A stretch of 64,000 bases of DNA from Clostridium sp. C8-1-8 (GCF_009928445.1 NZ_JAABNO010000026.1:1-64000), one strand, 5' to 3'. Positions 1-9,287 are shown, counted from the stretch's first letter. The notes: generated by a model not told the origin, from the letters alone. A program made the numbers and translations.

Positions 1-946
1 CTAACTTAACTTTTCTATCATTGATTAAATAACTAGCCAATTGATTGGCTTTATTATTCAATTCCTCATAGGTTATTTTATTATTCTCATGAACGATAGC
101 TACCTTATATGGATTTTCTTTAACTTTCGACTCTATAAATTCAATTACTGTTTTATTAGGAATTTCCTTATAGTTACTATTAAAGCTTTCAATCTTCATT
201 TCTTCATTCTTATCCAGAATATTTATATCTTTAAGTTTAATATCTGTCCTATTTGAAACGATATTATAATATGCTAATAAATGTTTACCAATTTGCTTTA
301 TATATTCTCTAGAAAATAAATTTGAATTATATTGGATTTCTAAAGAAATCAAGTTATCTTTTAATTCAAATATAAATGCTATATCTGTCTTAATATCTTT
401 AATAACATTAAGGTCCTGAATATTCTTTAACAAAGCTATAGTTTTAAACATAGAGTTGGTATCAAGTTTAAGAATTTCAGCTATTTTAATCAAAGGAAAA
501 TTTTGATTTTCCTGTGCCTCTGAGATAGTAAATTTTATATTTTTTACAACTTCTTTAAAGGTACTGTCTGAGGTTATATTATTTCTTAATACCAACATAT
601 TATTTACGTATGCCAATTTTTCATTTTGTTTAAAAGTTGGTATACCTAGTACTATATCTTCGTTATTATTATACTTACTGAGCAAAAACTGAATACCTGA
701 TAACAGTATCATGTAAACAGCATAATCGGATCCTTTTGCCATTTGTGATATTCTATTATAAATCTGATTATTTATATTTATGTTATAAAACTCTTTCTTT
801 GCTTCAATAGATTCATCATACACGTGGTCTGTTATAAAACTGTTAATCTCAATGTCTCCGCCTAATTTTTCCAGCCAGTAGTGCTTTTCTTTCTCAAACT
901 CACTACTGCTTGCTATTATATTTTGTGAATATTTATTCAACTTCAT
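1..946 (-). CDS. NRPS, N-terminal part (half C domain + start of A domain), truncated by window edge
   Basis: Nonribosomal peptide synthetase that would activate and add an amino acid to the chain handed over by the upstream FAAL-KS protein. The 315 visible codons begin with ATG at 944-946 behind a strong GGAGGGG site. Residues ~20-250 match only the C-terminal half of a condensation domain (starting at the HYWLEKLGG region, with NNMLVLRNN as the FVNTLPLR-like motif). The HHxxxDG catalytic half is absent. From ~residue 262 an adenylation domain begins (VAIVHENNKITYEELN) and runs off the left edge, so the specificity code is not visible. It starts 28 bp after the preceding gene and is surely cotranscribed with it. 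N-terminal half-C remnants are known in some NRPSs whose upstream partner ends in a complete C domain, as here. Confidence 0.9.
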   Translation of the reverse strand, partial: MKLNKYSQNIIASSSEFEKEKHYWLEKLGGDIEINSFITDHVYDESIEAKKEFYNININNQIYNRISQMAKGSDYAVYMILLSGIQFLLSKYNNNEDIVLGIPTFKQNEKLAYVNNMLVLRNNITSDSTFKEVVKNIKFTISEAQENQNFPLIKIAEILKLDTNSMFKTIALLKNIQDLNVIKDIKTDIAFIFELKDNLISLEIQYNSNLFSREYIKQIGKHLLAYYNIVSNRTDIKLKDINILDKNEEMKIESFNSNYKEIPNKTVIEFIESKVKENPYKVAIVHENNKITYEELNNKANQLASYLINDRKVKL

Positions 947-974
947 TATTCTCCCCTCCATCGACTGCTTTCAA

Positions 975-3900
975 TTAAAAATCAAATTCTATTTCCTTTA
1001 GAGAAACTTCTTCTAATAAATCAAATCTCTGTTCCAATTCTATTTCTTTTATTAGTATTTCAGGGCTATCTACTGAAATCTTAGTAATGCTTATATAATC
1101 TTTTATAAATCTCTCTATTGTAGATTTACTAAATAGATCAACCCTATACTTAACATCGAATTTAATGACTCCATCTGTCTCCATGGCTTCCAATATGATA
1201 TCAAACTTGGCCTTTGTATCATTATTACACATACTTATTTCTAATTTATCAATTTCAACCTTTGGTATTGTCATATTTTGAAGTGCGAATACAGTATCAA
1301 ATAAAGGATTTCTACCTAATTCTCTTTCTATACTCAATTCATCAGCTAACTCATCAAACTGACAGTCTTGATTTTTGTATGCATTTAATACAACATTTTT
1401 AACTTCAGCTAGAAATTCTTTGTATGATTTATTCATAACTGGTCTAGCTCTTAGTGGTAGCATATTAACAAACATACCAATTACATTTTGTATTTCTTCA
1501 CTAGATCTTCCTGAAATAGGACTTCCTATAACTAAATCTTCTTGTCCACTATATTTAGCTAATAGAATATAATAGCAGGACAATAATACAGTAAATAATG
1601 TTGCACTATTATGTGTACAGAATGTTTTTATTTTATCTGTAAATTCTTTTTCAAAGTTAAACTCTATAATATCACCCTCATAGAATTGTCCTTTTTTTCT
1701 AGGAAAATCTGTTGGAAGATTTAAAGTATGCACGCCACCCTTTAACATATTTATCCAATATTGCTTCTGTTGCTTTTTAAATTCTTTCTTATCAAATTTT
1801 TGTTCCCATACTGCAAAATCTTTATACTGTATTTTACCCTCCATTACTTCTTTTCCATTGTATAAATCAGCAAAATCTTTCAATAATATTCCCATAGAGG
1901 TACCGTCTGAAATTATATGATGTATATCAACAATAACAACATACTTGTTATTATTGATTTTTAACAAAGCTACATGAAGTAAAGGAGGTTTTTGTAAATC
2001 AAATGCTTTAACAAAATCTTTAATATAATCCTCTATTTCACCTTCCTTAATGCTAATATATTCAATCTTTAACTTAACATTTTCTTTACTGTGTATCACT
2101 TGAACTGGCTCACCATCTTCATAGTGGAAAGAGGTTCTAAATGATTCATGTATTTCTACTAACTTATTAAAGGCTGATTCGAATCTTTCAATATTAAAAT
2201 CCCCTTTAATCGTTATGGAAAATGGCATATTATAGCTTGTGCCTATATCTCTTGATTGATTTAAAATATACACTCTCTTTTGAGCTGCAGATAATGGATA
2301 TTTCTCCATGTATTCCGCTTTATCTATGGTATAAGGTGATACCAATTGACTATTCTCATTTTTATCTAAAAATTGTGCAAATTCTTTAATAGATTGATAC
2401 TTCAATATATCTGATACGTTCACTTGAAGTGCTAATATTTTATTTATCTTATTTACAATCTTTAATGCAGATATTGAATCTCCACCCATTTCATAAAAAG
2501 TCTTATCAACATCTATCTCATGAAATCCAAGTTGCTCTCCCCAAATATTGGCTACTAACTTTTCAATTTCTGTATAGCTCTCCTCGGCACCTTTTCCAAT
2601 TAAAGAAACAGTAAATTCTCCTATTGTATCAGTGCTTATTTCTTCAATAACATCTTTATTATTCTCCTTAGCTGAAAATGTTACTATATCCTTTAACCAA
2701 TAAGACTGGCAAGAAAACTTATGTTTACTTTTAGGAATATCAAATTTCTTTTTATTATATCTTTGCAGGATTACATGAGCATTTGTGCCACCAAATCCAA
2801 ATGAGCTTATAGCTGCATAATTAATTTCTTTACTTTGTAAACTTACTTCTTCCTCTACAGCAATCTTTATGATATCTTTATCTATATTTATATACGGATT
2901 CATGGATTTAAAATTTAAAATAGGTGGAATTTTATTTTCATTAAGTATTAAAGCTGTCTTTATTAAACTAGCTATTCCCGCTGCTGCTTCTAGATGGCCT
3001 ATATTTGTTTTTACAGACCCTATATAACAAGGATTATCCCTTGTCCTTGATACACCATAAACTTCATTTATTGAATTAACCTCAATAGGATCTCCTAGTC
3101 TTGTTCCAGTTCCATGAGCTTCAATGTATGTTACTTCTTCAGCTCTTATCTTAGCTTTTTTTAATGCTTGTTTTATTACTGATACTTGGGCTGAACCGTT
3201 TGGAGCAGTCAATCCGTTACTTTTCCCATCTTGATTTACACTACTTCCCTTAATTATTGCGAATATATTATTCTTATCTCTGACTGCATCCCTTAGCTTC
3301 TTTAAAATAACTATTCCGCACCCTTCACCACGTACATATCCATCAGCTGACTCATCAAAGGTTTTACATTTAAAGTCTTTTGCAAGCATACCAGCATTAG
3401 AAAATGCATTTGTAATTTCCTCTAGTAGCATTAAATTTACTCCACCAGCAATAGCTAGATTGCACTCTCCATTTTTTATACTGTTACAAGCATTGTGTAT
3501 CGCGACTAATGATGATGAGCATGCTGTATCTATGGCCATGCTTGGCCCATTTAAATTAAAGTAATAGGAAATTCTATTAGCTGCTATAGCTAATGAGTTA
3601 CCTGTACTCATATATACATCAATATTTTGCCTATTAATATTTAGCAGCTTTGAGTAATCATTTGAACTAATTCCAATAAAAACACCACATTTGCTCCCCT
3701 TTATGTTATCCATTGCAATCTCAGTGCTTAGTAATGCATCATAAGTTACCATCAATAATATACGTTGCTGAGGATCCATTTTATTGGCCTCAATAGGACT
3801 TATAGAAAATAACTCTGTATCAAACATATCTATGTGGCGTAAATAACCGCCAAAGTATTCATCTTGTTTCAAGTGTAATAAATCTTTTCTATCTACTGGA

Positions 3901-6023
3901 ATGGCAGTTATACAATCTTTCTTATTTATTAGATTTTCCCAGTATTCATGAGGATTATCTGCATTTCCTGGAAATCTGCACCCCATTCCTATTATTGCTA
4001 TATCATCTTCTTCATCAATCTGCTCATCTTGTAAGTCTTCATCATTAATATATAACTCACTTTTCTTATTTAATAAATAAGCTGAAAGCTCTCTTATAGT
4101 TGGGTAGTTCCAAATTGCTGTTATATCAAATTTAATTCCCAAATAATTTTCAATTCTACAAAATAATCTTTCTACTTCTATTGATGCTATACCTAGTTCA
4201 CTAAAAGGCGTATTTACATCTATCATTTCTTTTTCTTCGTCTAAAATAATAGCAATTTGTTCAATCATATACTGTTCCAAATGGTTTAATCTAGAACTAT
4301 TTTCAACCTTCAAATATTTTTTTTCTGTGTTTTTACTTGATTTTTTATACTCATTGATAAATTTCAAGGAATTGCTCTCATATTCATCTTTTAATACATA
4401 TCTCTGTATCTTTCCACTATTTGTAGTAGGAAAATCTTGTACCTCCAAAATACCTCCAATAGGTATTCCAATACACCTTTCAATAGTGTCATGTATTTTT
4501 TTCCCTATAGCTAAAAAATTAGTTTTATCTACATTCTCTATTAACTTCACAAAAATTATGATTTCTTCTGTTTTCAATTCATTATTGTAGACATCTACAG
4601 CCGCACACTGATGAACTATCTCAAAATTATTTTCTATTACTACCCTTTCAATATCGTGTAAGTAGTAATTCACACCATTGATAATTATCATTTCTTTTGA
4701 ACGACCTGTTATATATAAGAATTTATCACTAACTACACCCACATCACCTGTATTAAGCCAACCATTCTCTGTAATAGCACCAAGGGTTTCTTTAATATTA
4801 TTGTAATAACCAGACGTTACATTATCTCCTCTAACTTGTATATGGCCTATATACTCTTCTGGCAATATAACACCATCATCATTTACAATTCTAATTTCAA
4901 CCTCTTCTAGTGGTAGTCCAACAGAAGTTACACTAAATTCATCTCTTATCTCAGATTTTATAATAGGCGATCCTATTCTGATTCCACTTCGATTTAGGTT
5001 CAAGACATTTAAATTATCTCCTAAGAACCCCATACTAACTCCAAGGCAAGCCTCCGCCAATCCATATGACGGAACAATACAATTTTGTCTTATATTATAC
5101 TTGCTTAAAATATTAAGGAATCTATAACAGACTTCTGCAGATACTGGCTCAGCTCCACTTATAATCAATCTAATACTAGATAAATCTATGTCCTTCGGTA
5201 GATCTCCATTAAGTAATTGTTGAATACATAGCTTAAATCCAAAATTAGGTGAGGCTGTTACAGTAGCTCTACTTTCACTAATCGCTTTCAACCAAGTAAA
5301 GGGATTTCTTAAAAACATTTCAGTTGGCATAATTATTTGCGAAATCCCTCTAATTAGAGGCAATATATGTAAGGTGACTAATCCCATATTATGTGTTAAT
5401 GGTAGCCAGGAAATAAACTTATCATCACATGTAGCATTCCCTGAAACAGACATTGAGTTACAATTAGAAATTACATTTTTATGAGAATTTATTATTCCTT
5501 TTGGTAAACTAGTTGAACCAGATGACATCTGAATAAATGCTATATCACTTTCTCTTACTTCTTCAAGTTCAAGTTCAAAATTTGTATCTAAAGTTTTAAT
5601 TTTGTTAAAATCTATAATAACCTTCTTAAATTTTTCATTAATCTTATATTGAGTAGTAACCAATTTATCAATACTTGGATTACTTATTATAAATCCATCT
5701 CCAAGCAGTTGTTGAATATGTTTTGCTTTAGTTATACTTTCTTTAGTGTTAGTTACAGGAACTGGAATAACTACACAACCTCCTAGTATCCCTGCCCAAA
5801 AAGAAACTATAAATTCATAAGGGTTATTTAATTGCAATATTATATTTTCCCCTCTTTTTATTCCTACGCTTCTAAAATACGAAAGAACTTCTTTCACGTA
5901 TATAAATAATTCTTTATATGATATATATTCTTTTGATTCGACATTTACAAAAGTAATTCCATTATTAGAATTTTCAGCTTGATAAAGAAATGCTTCTATT
6001 AAATTTGAAAACATAAAATTCAC
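975..6023 (-). CDS. Hybrid FAAL-ACP-KS-PCP-C lipopeptide loading protein
   Basis: 1682 aa starter protein of a lipopeptide assembly line. Domains seen: fatty-acyl-AMP ligase ~1-550 (SSGSTSLPKG at 168-177); ACP ~580-655 (LGIAS, Ser614 as phosphopantetheine site); ketosynthase ~672-1090 with Cys835 (DTACSSS), His970 (EAHGTGT) and His1010 (NIGH); PCP ~1150-1220 (GGDS, Ser1183); complete condensation domain ~1240-1650 with HHIISDG at 1368-1374. No acyltransferase, ketoreductase or aminotransferase domain is visible; a short FSCQSYWL stretch after the KS resembles a post-AT linker. The expected chemistry is fatty acid activation, one malonyl extension using the adjacent discrete transacylase, then amide formation. 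The plan resembles ItuA/MycA of iturin/mycosubtilin minus the aminotransferase. Good ribosome site (GAAGGAG). Confidence 0.93.
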   Translation of the reverse strand: MNFMFSNLIEAFLYQAENSNNGITFVNVESKEYISYKELFIYVKEVLSYFRSVGIKRGENIILQLNNPYEFIVSFWAGILGGCVVIPVPVTNTKESITKAKHIQQLLGDGFIISNPSIDKLVTTQYKINEKFKKVIIDFNKIKTLDTNFELELEEVRESDIAFIQMSSGSTSLPKGIINSHKNVISNCNSMSVSGNATCDDKFISWLPLTHNMGLVTLHILPLIRGISQIIMPTEMFLRNPFTWLKAISESRATVTASPNFGFKLCIQQLLNGDLPKDIDLSSIRLIISGAEPVSAEVCYRFLNILSKYNIRQNCIVPSYGLAEACLGVSMGFLGDNLNVLNLNRSGIRIGSPIIKSEIRDEFSVTSVGLPLEEVEIRIVNDDGVILPEEYIGHIQVRGDNVTSGYYNNIKETLGAITENGWLNTGDVGVVSDKFLYITGRSKEMIIINGVNYYLHDIERVVIENNFEIVHQCAAVDVYNNELKTEEIIIFVKLIENVDKTNFLAIGKKIHDTIERCIGIPIGGILEVQDFPTTNSGKIQRYVLKDEYESNSLKFINEYKKSSKNTEKKYLKVENSSRLNHLEQYMIEQIAIILDEEKEMIDVNTPFSELGIASIEVERLFCRIENYLGIKFDITAIWNYPTIRELSAYLLNKKSELYINDEDLQDEQIDEEDDIAIIGMGCRFPGNADNPHEYWENLINKKDCITAIPVDRKDLLHLKQDEYFGGYLRHIDMFDTELFSISPIEANKMDPQQRILLMVTYDALLSTEIAMDNIKGSKCGVFIGISSNDYSKLLNINRQNIDVYMSTGNSLAIAANRISYYFNLNGPSMAIDTACSSSLVAIHNACNSIKNGECNLAIAGGVNLMLLEEITNAFSNAGMLAKDFKCKTFDESADGYVRGEGCGIVILKKLRDAVRDKNNIFAIIKGSSVNQDGKSNGLTAPNGSAQVSVIKQALKKAKIRAEEVTYIEAHGTGTRLGDPIEVNSINEVYGVSRTRDNPCYIGSVKTNIGHLEAAAGIASLIKTALILNENKIPPILNFKSMNPYINIDKDIIKIAVEEEVSLQSKEINYAAISSFGFGGTNAHVILQRYNKKKFDIPKSKHKFSCQSYWLKDIVTFSAKENNKDVIEEISTDTIGEFTVSLIGKGAEESYTEIEKLVANIWGEQLGFHEIDVDKTFYEMGGDSISALKIVNKINKILALQVNVSDILKYQSIKEFAQFLDKNENSQLVSPYTIDKAEYMEKYPLSAAQKRVYILNQSRDIGTSYNMPFSITIKGDFNIERFESAFNKLVEIHESFRTSFHYEDGEPVQVIHSKENVKLKIEYISIKEGEIEDYIKDFVKAFDLQKPPLLHVALLKINNNKYVVIVDIHHIISDGTSMGILLKDFADLYNGKEVMEGKIQYKDFAVWEQKFDKKEFKKQQKQYWINMLKGGVHTLNLPTDFPRKKGQFYEGDIIEFNFEKEFTDKIKTFCTHNSATLFTVLLSCYYILLAKYSGQEDLVIGSPISGRSSEEIQNVIGMFVNMLPLRARPVMNKSYKEFLAEVKNVVLNAYKNQDCQFDELADELSIERELGRNPLFDTVFALQNMTIPKVEIDKLEISMCNNDTKAKFDIILEAMETDGVIKFDVKYRVDLFSKSTIERFIKDYISITKISVDSPEILIKEIELEQRFDLLEEVSLKEIEFDF

Positions 6024-6035
6024 TCCTTCTTCCCA

Positions 6036-6899
6036 TCATTGAACTAATATTGATTTATATTCATTTCTGTTCCTATCTATCAATTTTTTCAGTACTTGCG
6101 ATGGCCCAACTACGGTAAATTCATCAATTTTCTTATCTAGAAGATAATTCATTGATTGTCTCCATCTAACTTGATTACACATTTGTTTAGACATAGTTTC
6201 ATATATATCATTAAACTCATACTCTTTTGCAGTGAGGTTTGATATAATTGGAATATTAGGTAACTTAAGCTCAAAAGATTCTATATAAGCTTTAAATTTA
6301 GTTGCTGAATCTTCTAATAACTTAGAGTGGCATGGACAATTTATTGGCAAAATATAGTATCCACTTGCTCCATTTTCTAAAAATAATTTTTCACTTTTTT
6401 CTATCAAATTCTTATGACCTGAAATAACTACTTGAAACTCAGAATTATAATTTGAAATGAATAACCCATCTATATCTTTTAAAATACTTTTTACATTTTC
6501 CTTAGTTAGTCCTACAACCGCCGCCATTCCACCATTGCTTATCTTACTCATTATCTGCGCTCGCTTATTCACTATTTTTAGGCCTGTTTCGAAATCATAA
6601 ACTCCTGCTGCAAACAATGCCGCAAACTCTCCTAAACTATGTCCTGCAACATAATCAGGTACAATGTTACTTTCTCTTATTCTCTTTATATAATCTAAAC
6701 AACTAACTACGTATAATGCAGGTTGAGTAAATAGCGTCTTATTCAACAAATTATTTTCATCTAACAAAATCAACTTTTCTAAAGAGTAACAAAGTATCTT
6801 ACTTGCCTCCTGAAACTTATCGTGAAATTCTGACAATAATTCTCTACCCATACCTTTAAACTGTGAACCTTGCCCTGGAAATAGAAAAACATTAGACAT
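6036..6899 (-). CDS. Discrete malonyl-CoA:ACP transacylase (FabD/FenF-like)
   Basis: 287 aa, the usual length for stand-alone FabD-type transacylases. It transfers malonyl from CoA to carrier protein. Visible features: N-terminal GQGSQ (9-13), nucleophile elbow GHSLGE with Ser88, Arg113 for the malonyl carboxylate, and His191 in CPCHS as catalytic base. It is the first gene of the operon, 12 bp ahead of the FAAL-KS protein whose KS module lacks an AT, so it most likely works in trans on that module, as ItuD/FenF does in the iturin family. It is not next to fab genes here, which argues against a primary fatty-acid role. A consensus promoter lies just upstream. Confidence 0.93.
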   Translation of the reverse strand: MSNVFLFPGQGSQFKGMGRELLSEFHDKFQEASKILCYSLEKLILLDENNLLNKTLFTQPALYVVSCLDYIKRIRESNIVPDYVAGHSLGEFAALFAAGVYDFETGLKIVNKRAQIMSKISNGGMAAVVGLTKENVKSILKDIDGLFISNYNSEFQVVISGHKNLIEKSEKLFLENGASGYYILPINCPCHSKLLEDSATKFKAYIESFELKLPNIPIISNLTAKEYEFNDIYETMSKQMCNQVRWRQSMNYLLDKKIDEFTVVGPSQVLKKLIDRNRNEYKSILVQ

Positions 6900-6943
6900 A
6901 AAACCACTCCTTAGCTGTATTTATTTCAATATAATTACGCATG

Positions 6944-7001
6944 TTACAATTAATTACAATTAATTATACAATAGTATTCCTTTTTTTACAATACATTGTA
7001 A
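6944..7001. promoter_or_regulatory. Putative operator cluster of TTACAAT half-sites
   Basis: TTACAAT occurs at 6944, 6954 and 6986, and its complement ATTGTAA at 6995. The last pair forms the inverted repeat TTACAAT-AC-ATTGTAA that covers the -35 box. The first two are a direct repeat (TTACAATTAA twice) downstream of the -10. This looks like a repressor or activator binding array; no dedicated regulator gene is next to it in this window. Confidence 0.5.
6963..6991 (-). promoter_or_regulatory. Promoter of the lipopeptide operon
   Basis: On the minus strand TTGTAA (6986-6991) and a perfect TATAAT (6963-6968) are separated by 17 bp, about 65 bp upstream of the transacylase start. This is a near-consensus sigma-A promoter. 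Confidence 0.75.
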
Positions 7002-7120
7002 TTCCCTAAAACTTTCGTTTATTAACCTTATTAATAAAAAATAGTTATTTTTTATTTTTTTATTAAAGATTCCTCTTTTAATTAGACATATTCCATTTAA
7101 TTTTATATATATATTCAAAG

Positions 7121-7166
7121 AAAAAAGCCTCAACCGCCATTATACTTTGGCTGTTAAGGCTTTTTA
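7121..7166 (-). terminator. Bidirectional hairpin terminator
   Basis: Arms AAAAAGCCTCAACCGCCA and TGGCTGTTAAGGCTTTTT pair with two imperfect positions. There are T-runs on both strands. It ends the ABM-like gene transcript (minus) before the lipopeptide promoter. The stretch 7002-7120 holds nothing else recognisable. Confidence 0.75.
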
Positions 7167-7302
7167 ATAAAATATTTCATTTTTTTAATAGACTCTAAAA
7201 GTTACTATTATCTTATTATCAACATTACTATACATGTAACCTTGGTATTAATCTTTATGCTTCAGATAAAGATTAATAAGTTCATTTATAGAAGTACTTT
7301 AA

Positions 7303-7593
7303 TTATGCCACAATATAAATCTTTACTTCTGGGTCAGCACTCCAAAGTGGTTGTAATCCAACGAAAACATCCTTTTGGAACATTTCACTGGATAAGTAAG
7401 CCTTTGCATGTTCTACACTGTCAAAACCGTGAAGTACTTGGACATCCTCTTCACGAATTAATAGGTCTTTAGTAAGAGCTCCTTCAATTGTTTCTAGGAA
7501 TGGAGTACGATAATCAGTATAAACCTTAGCAGCTGCAGGACGGTTACCTTCCTCTATTTTCATTGTGATTTCTAAATAAGCATTTACTTTCAT
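7303..7593 (-). CDS. Antibiotic-biosynthesis-monooxygenase-like (dimeric alpha-beta barrel) protein
   Basis: 96 aa when started at the ATG at 7591-7593, which sits 7 bp after a GGAGG; the upstream in-frame codons have no ribosome site. The sequence (MKVNAYLEITMKIEEGNRPAA... then VLHGFDSVEHAKAYLSSEMF) has the beta-alpha-beta pattern with a 'F.S.E.AKAYLSS..F' helix typical of small ABM/YgiN-type ferredoxin-like barrels, which act as heme/quinol monooxygenases or stress proteins. No catalytic residue can be assigned. It is monocistronic, with a terminator ~140 bp downstream. Family call is by pattern only. Confidence 0.65.
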   Translation of the reverse strand: MKVNAYLEITMKIEEGNRPAAAKVYTDYRTPFLETIEGALTKDLLIREEDVQVLHGFDSVEHAKAYLSSEMFQKDVFVGLQPLWSADPEVKIYIVA

Positions 7594-7782
7594 GATATTA
7601 CCTCCAATTTTGTTATATGACTCTGCTTCTATCACTGAGTCTGGTATAATTATATTTCAAGTACTCCAAGAGAAAAATATATCCGTGAATTAATGAGTTA
7701 CTAATAAATTTCATAGTTACTTGCTATTAGGCAATTAGCCACTTATAATGATGCTACATTGATTTGAATACAGGAGGTTAAT

Positions 7783-8370
7783 ATGTCTATATCAGTTTTT
7801 GGAACAATGCTAGGATATATGCTGGTCTGTTCTTTTACGCCTGGCCCTGGAAACATACTGGCTCTAAATACTACAACTCAATTTGGCTGGCAAAAAGGAA
7901 AACCACTACTTCTTGGCATTTGTGCAGGTTATGCCTCTGTGCAATTTATTTGTACTTTAGCGGTATATGGGTTAAACACTTTTCTCTTACCGATACTTGC
8001 TGTACTGAAATACTTTGGAACCATATATATGTTATGGCTTGCGCTAAATATTTTTAGAAGCAAACCTTTGGAAAATAATGATAGTGGGCAAGCATCCTTT
8101 AGAGAAGGCTTCGCACTTCAATTTGTAAATATAAAGATTTACTTTTATATTATGACTTTACTGATGGTGTATCTAGTTCCTCATATTAGAACTTTGGCTG
8201 GTTTACTTTTAGCTGGTTTGGGAGTGGTAAGCATCGGAAGCATAGCTTCTCTTACTTGGGCATTGGCAGGCATTAAGCTACAAAAGACTTATACAAAACA
8301 CTTTAAGCTAATCAATTTTGTATTAAGCCTGTTCTTGCTGTATTGCGCTTTTGATATTTTAAAGGGGTGA
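7783..8370 (+). CDS. LysE/RhtB-family amino-acid exporter
   Basis: 195 aa, typical LysE length, almost entirely hydrophobic with about six membrane segments. The signature SFTPGPGNILALNTTTQFG near the N-terminus is the LysE-family motif; it predicts export of an amino acid or analogue from the cytoplasm. Start ATG follows AGGAGG with good spacing. Its stop overlaps the region just ahead of the HxlR regulator gene (HxlR ATG 8376), so the exporter, regulator and the GNAT behind them form one operon. The regulator probably controls the exporter. Confidence 0.9.
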   Translation: MSISVFGTMLGYMLVCSFTPGPGNILALNTTTQFGWQKGKPLLLGICAGYASVQFICTLAVYGLNTFLLPILAVLKYFGTIYMLWLALNIFRSKPLENNDSGQASFREGFALQFVNIKIYFYIMTLLMVYLVPHIRTLAGLLLAGLGVVSIGSIASLTWALAGIKLQKTYTKHFKLINFVLSLFLLYCAFDILKG

Positions 8371-8375
8371 ATATA

Positions 8376-8768
8376 ATGTATCAACATAAACTAGAAGAAG
8401 ATATAAGATGTCCACTTGAATATGGTCTTGAAATTTTCGGTGGCAAGTGGAAATCGCGAATAATATGTGTTTTGGCTGGTAAAGGCACTTTGCGTTACAG
8501 TGAACTTCGAAAAGAAATGAGTAATATAACCGATGCAGTACTGGCATCCACCTTAAAAGAACTTATTGCAGACGATATTATACATAGAAGGTCCTTTGAT
8601 GAGATTCCGCCTAGGGTGGAGTATTGCCTAACTTCAAAAGGCAATTCTGTAGTTCCTATCCTTCAAAGTATTTGTAGCTGGTCAGGAGCCTATCACAAAG
8701 AAGATAATGAAAATACACTAACACAATGTAAAAAATGTGACTATAAATATAAAAAAGGAGGAGTTTAA
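8376..8768 (+). CDS. HxlR-family winged-helix transcriptional regulator
   Basis: About 130 aa cytoplasmic DNA-binding protein. CPLEYGLEIFGGKWKSRIICVL, YSELRKEM and LIADDIIHRRSFDEIPPRVEYCLTSKG-type segments are the HxlR winged helix. ATG at 8376 is preferred over the GTG at 8367 because GGGG lies 8 bp before it. The Cys near the N-terminus (ahead of PLEYG) is the conserved redox/electrophile-sensing position of many HxlR proteins. There are also CKKC-type cysteines at the C-terminus (QCKKCDYK) that are unusual and could bind metal or sense thiol stress. It lies between the exporter and a GNAT in one operon. Confidence 0.9.
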   Translation: MYQHKLEEDIRCPLEYGLEIFGGKWKSRIICVLAGKGTLRYSELRKEMSNITDAVLASTLKELIADDIIHRRSFDEIPPRVEYCLTSKGNSVVPILQSICSWSGAYHKEDNENTLTQCKKCDYKYKKGGV

Positions 8769-8770
8769 AA

Positions 8771-9184
8771 ATGAACATTACCTATACTGAGGAAAAAAAT
8801 TTCACGGAAGCAGCAATACAGGAGCTGTTCTTATCCGTTGGCTGGGTGTCTGGCCAGTTTCCAAGTAGACTTAATAAAGCATTGCAGAATTCCTCTACGG
8901 TACTAACAGCTTGGGACGACCATAAACTAGTAGGACTAGTACGTGTACTAGATGACAGTGAAATGGTAGCATTCATTCATTACGTTTTGGTAAATCCTAA
9001 TTATCAAGGGATGAAAATTGCGGGAACAATGATTGAGATGATTAAAGAAAAATATAAAAATTATTTATATATCGAGATTATGCCTGAAGAGAGAAAGAAT
9101 GCAGCCTTTTATGAAAAGTTTGGATTTAAGATTATGGAAGATGGTGTAGCAATGCAGCTTTCTAATTTTCAAAACAAGTGTTAA
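8771..9184 (+). CDS. GNAT-family N-acetyltransferase
   Basis: 137 aa, single GNAT domain. VGLVRVLDD, FIHYVLVNPNYQGMKIAGTMIE (acetyl-CoA loop, here QGMKIAG in place of QGKGIG) and AAFYEKFGFK are the A and B motifs. Substrate unknown. ATG 2 bp behind the HxlR stop, with AAGGAGG inside the regulator's 3' end, so it is translationally coupled as the third gene of the exporter operon. Confidence 0.85.
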   Translation: MNITYTEEKNFTEAAIQELFLSVGWVSGQFPSRLNKALQNSSTVLTAWDDHKLVGLVRVLDDSEMVAFIHYVLVNPNYQGMKIAGTMIEMIKEKYKNYLYIEIMPEERKNAAFYEKFGFKIMEDGVAMQLSNFQNKC

Positions 9185-9255
9185 AGAGTATATATAGTGA
9201 CTCAGATAAAATAATGCTTTATTTAATAAGCTTCAAAATATTTTTTGCAAGCTTT

Positions 9256-9287
9256 AGCTTAGTGTTAACAGCACTAAGCTTTCTTAC
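9256..9287 (+). terminator. Hairpin terminator after the exporter operon
   Basis: AGCTTAGTG and CACTAAGCT arms (9256-9264, 9272-9280) with a 7-nt loop, followed by a short T-rich tract. The remaining spacer to 9483 holds a partial family-A repeat end at 9383-9415. Confidence 0.6.
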
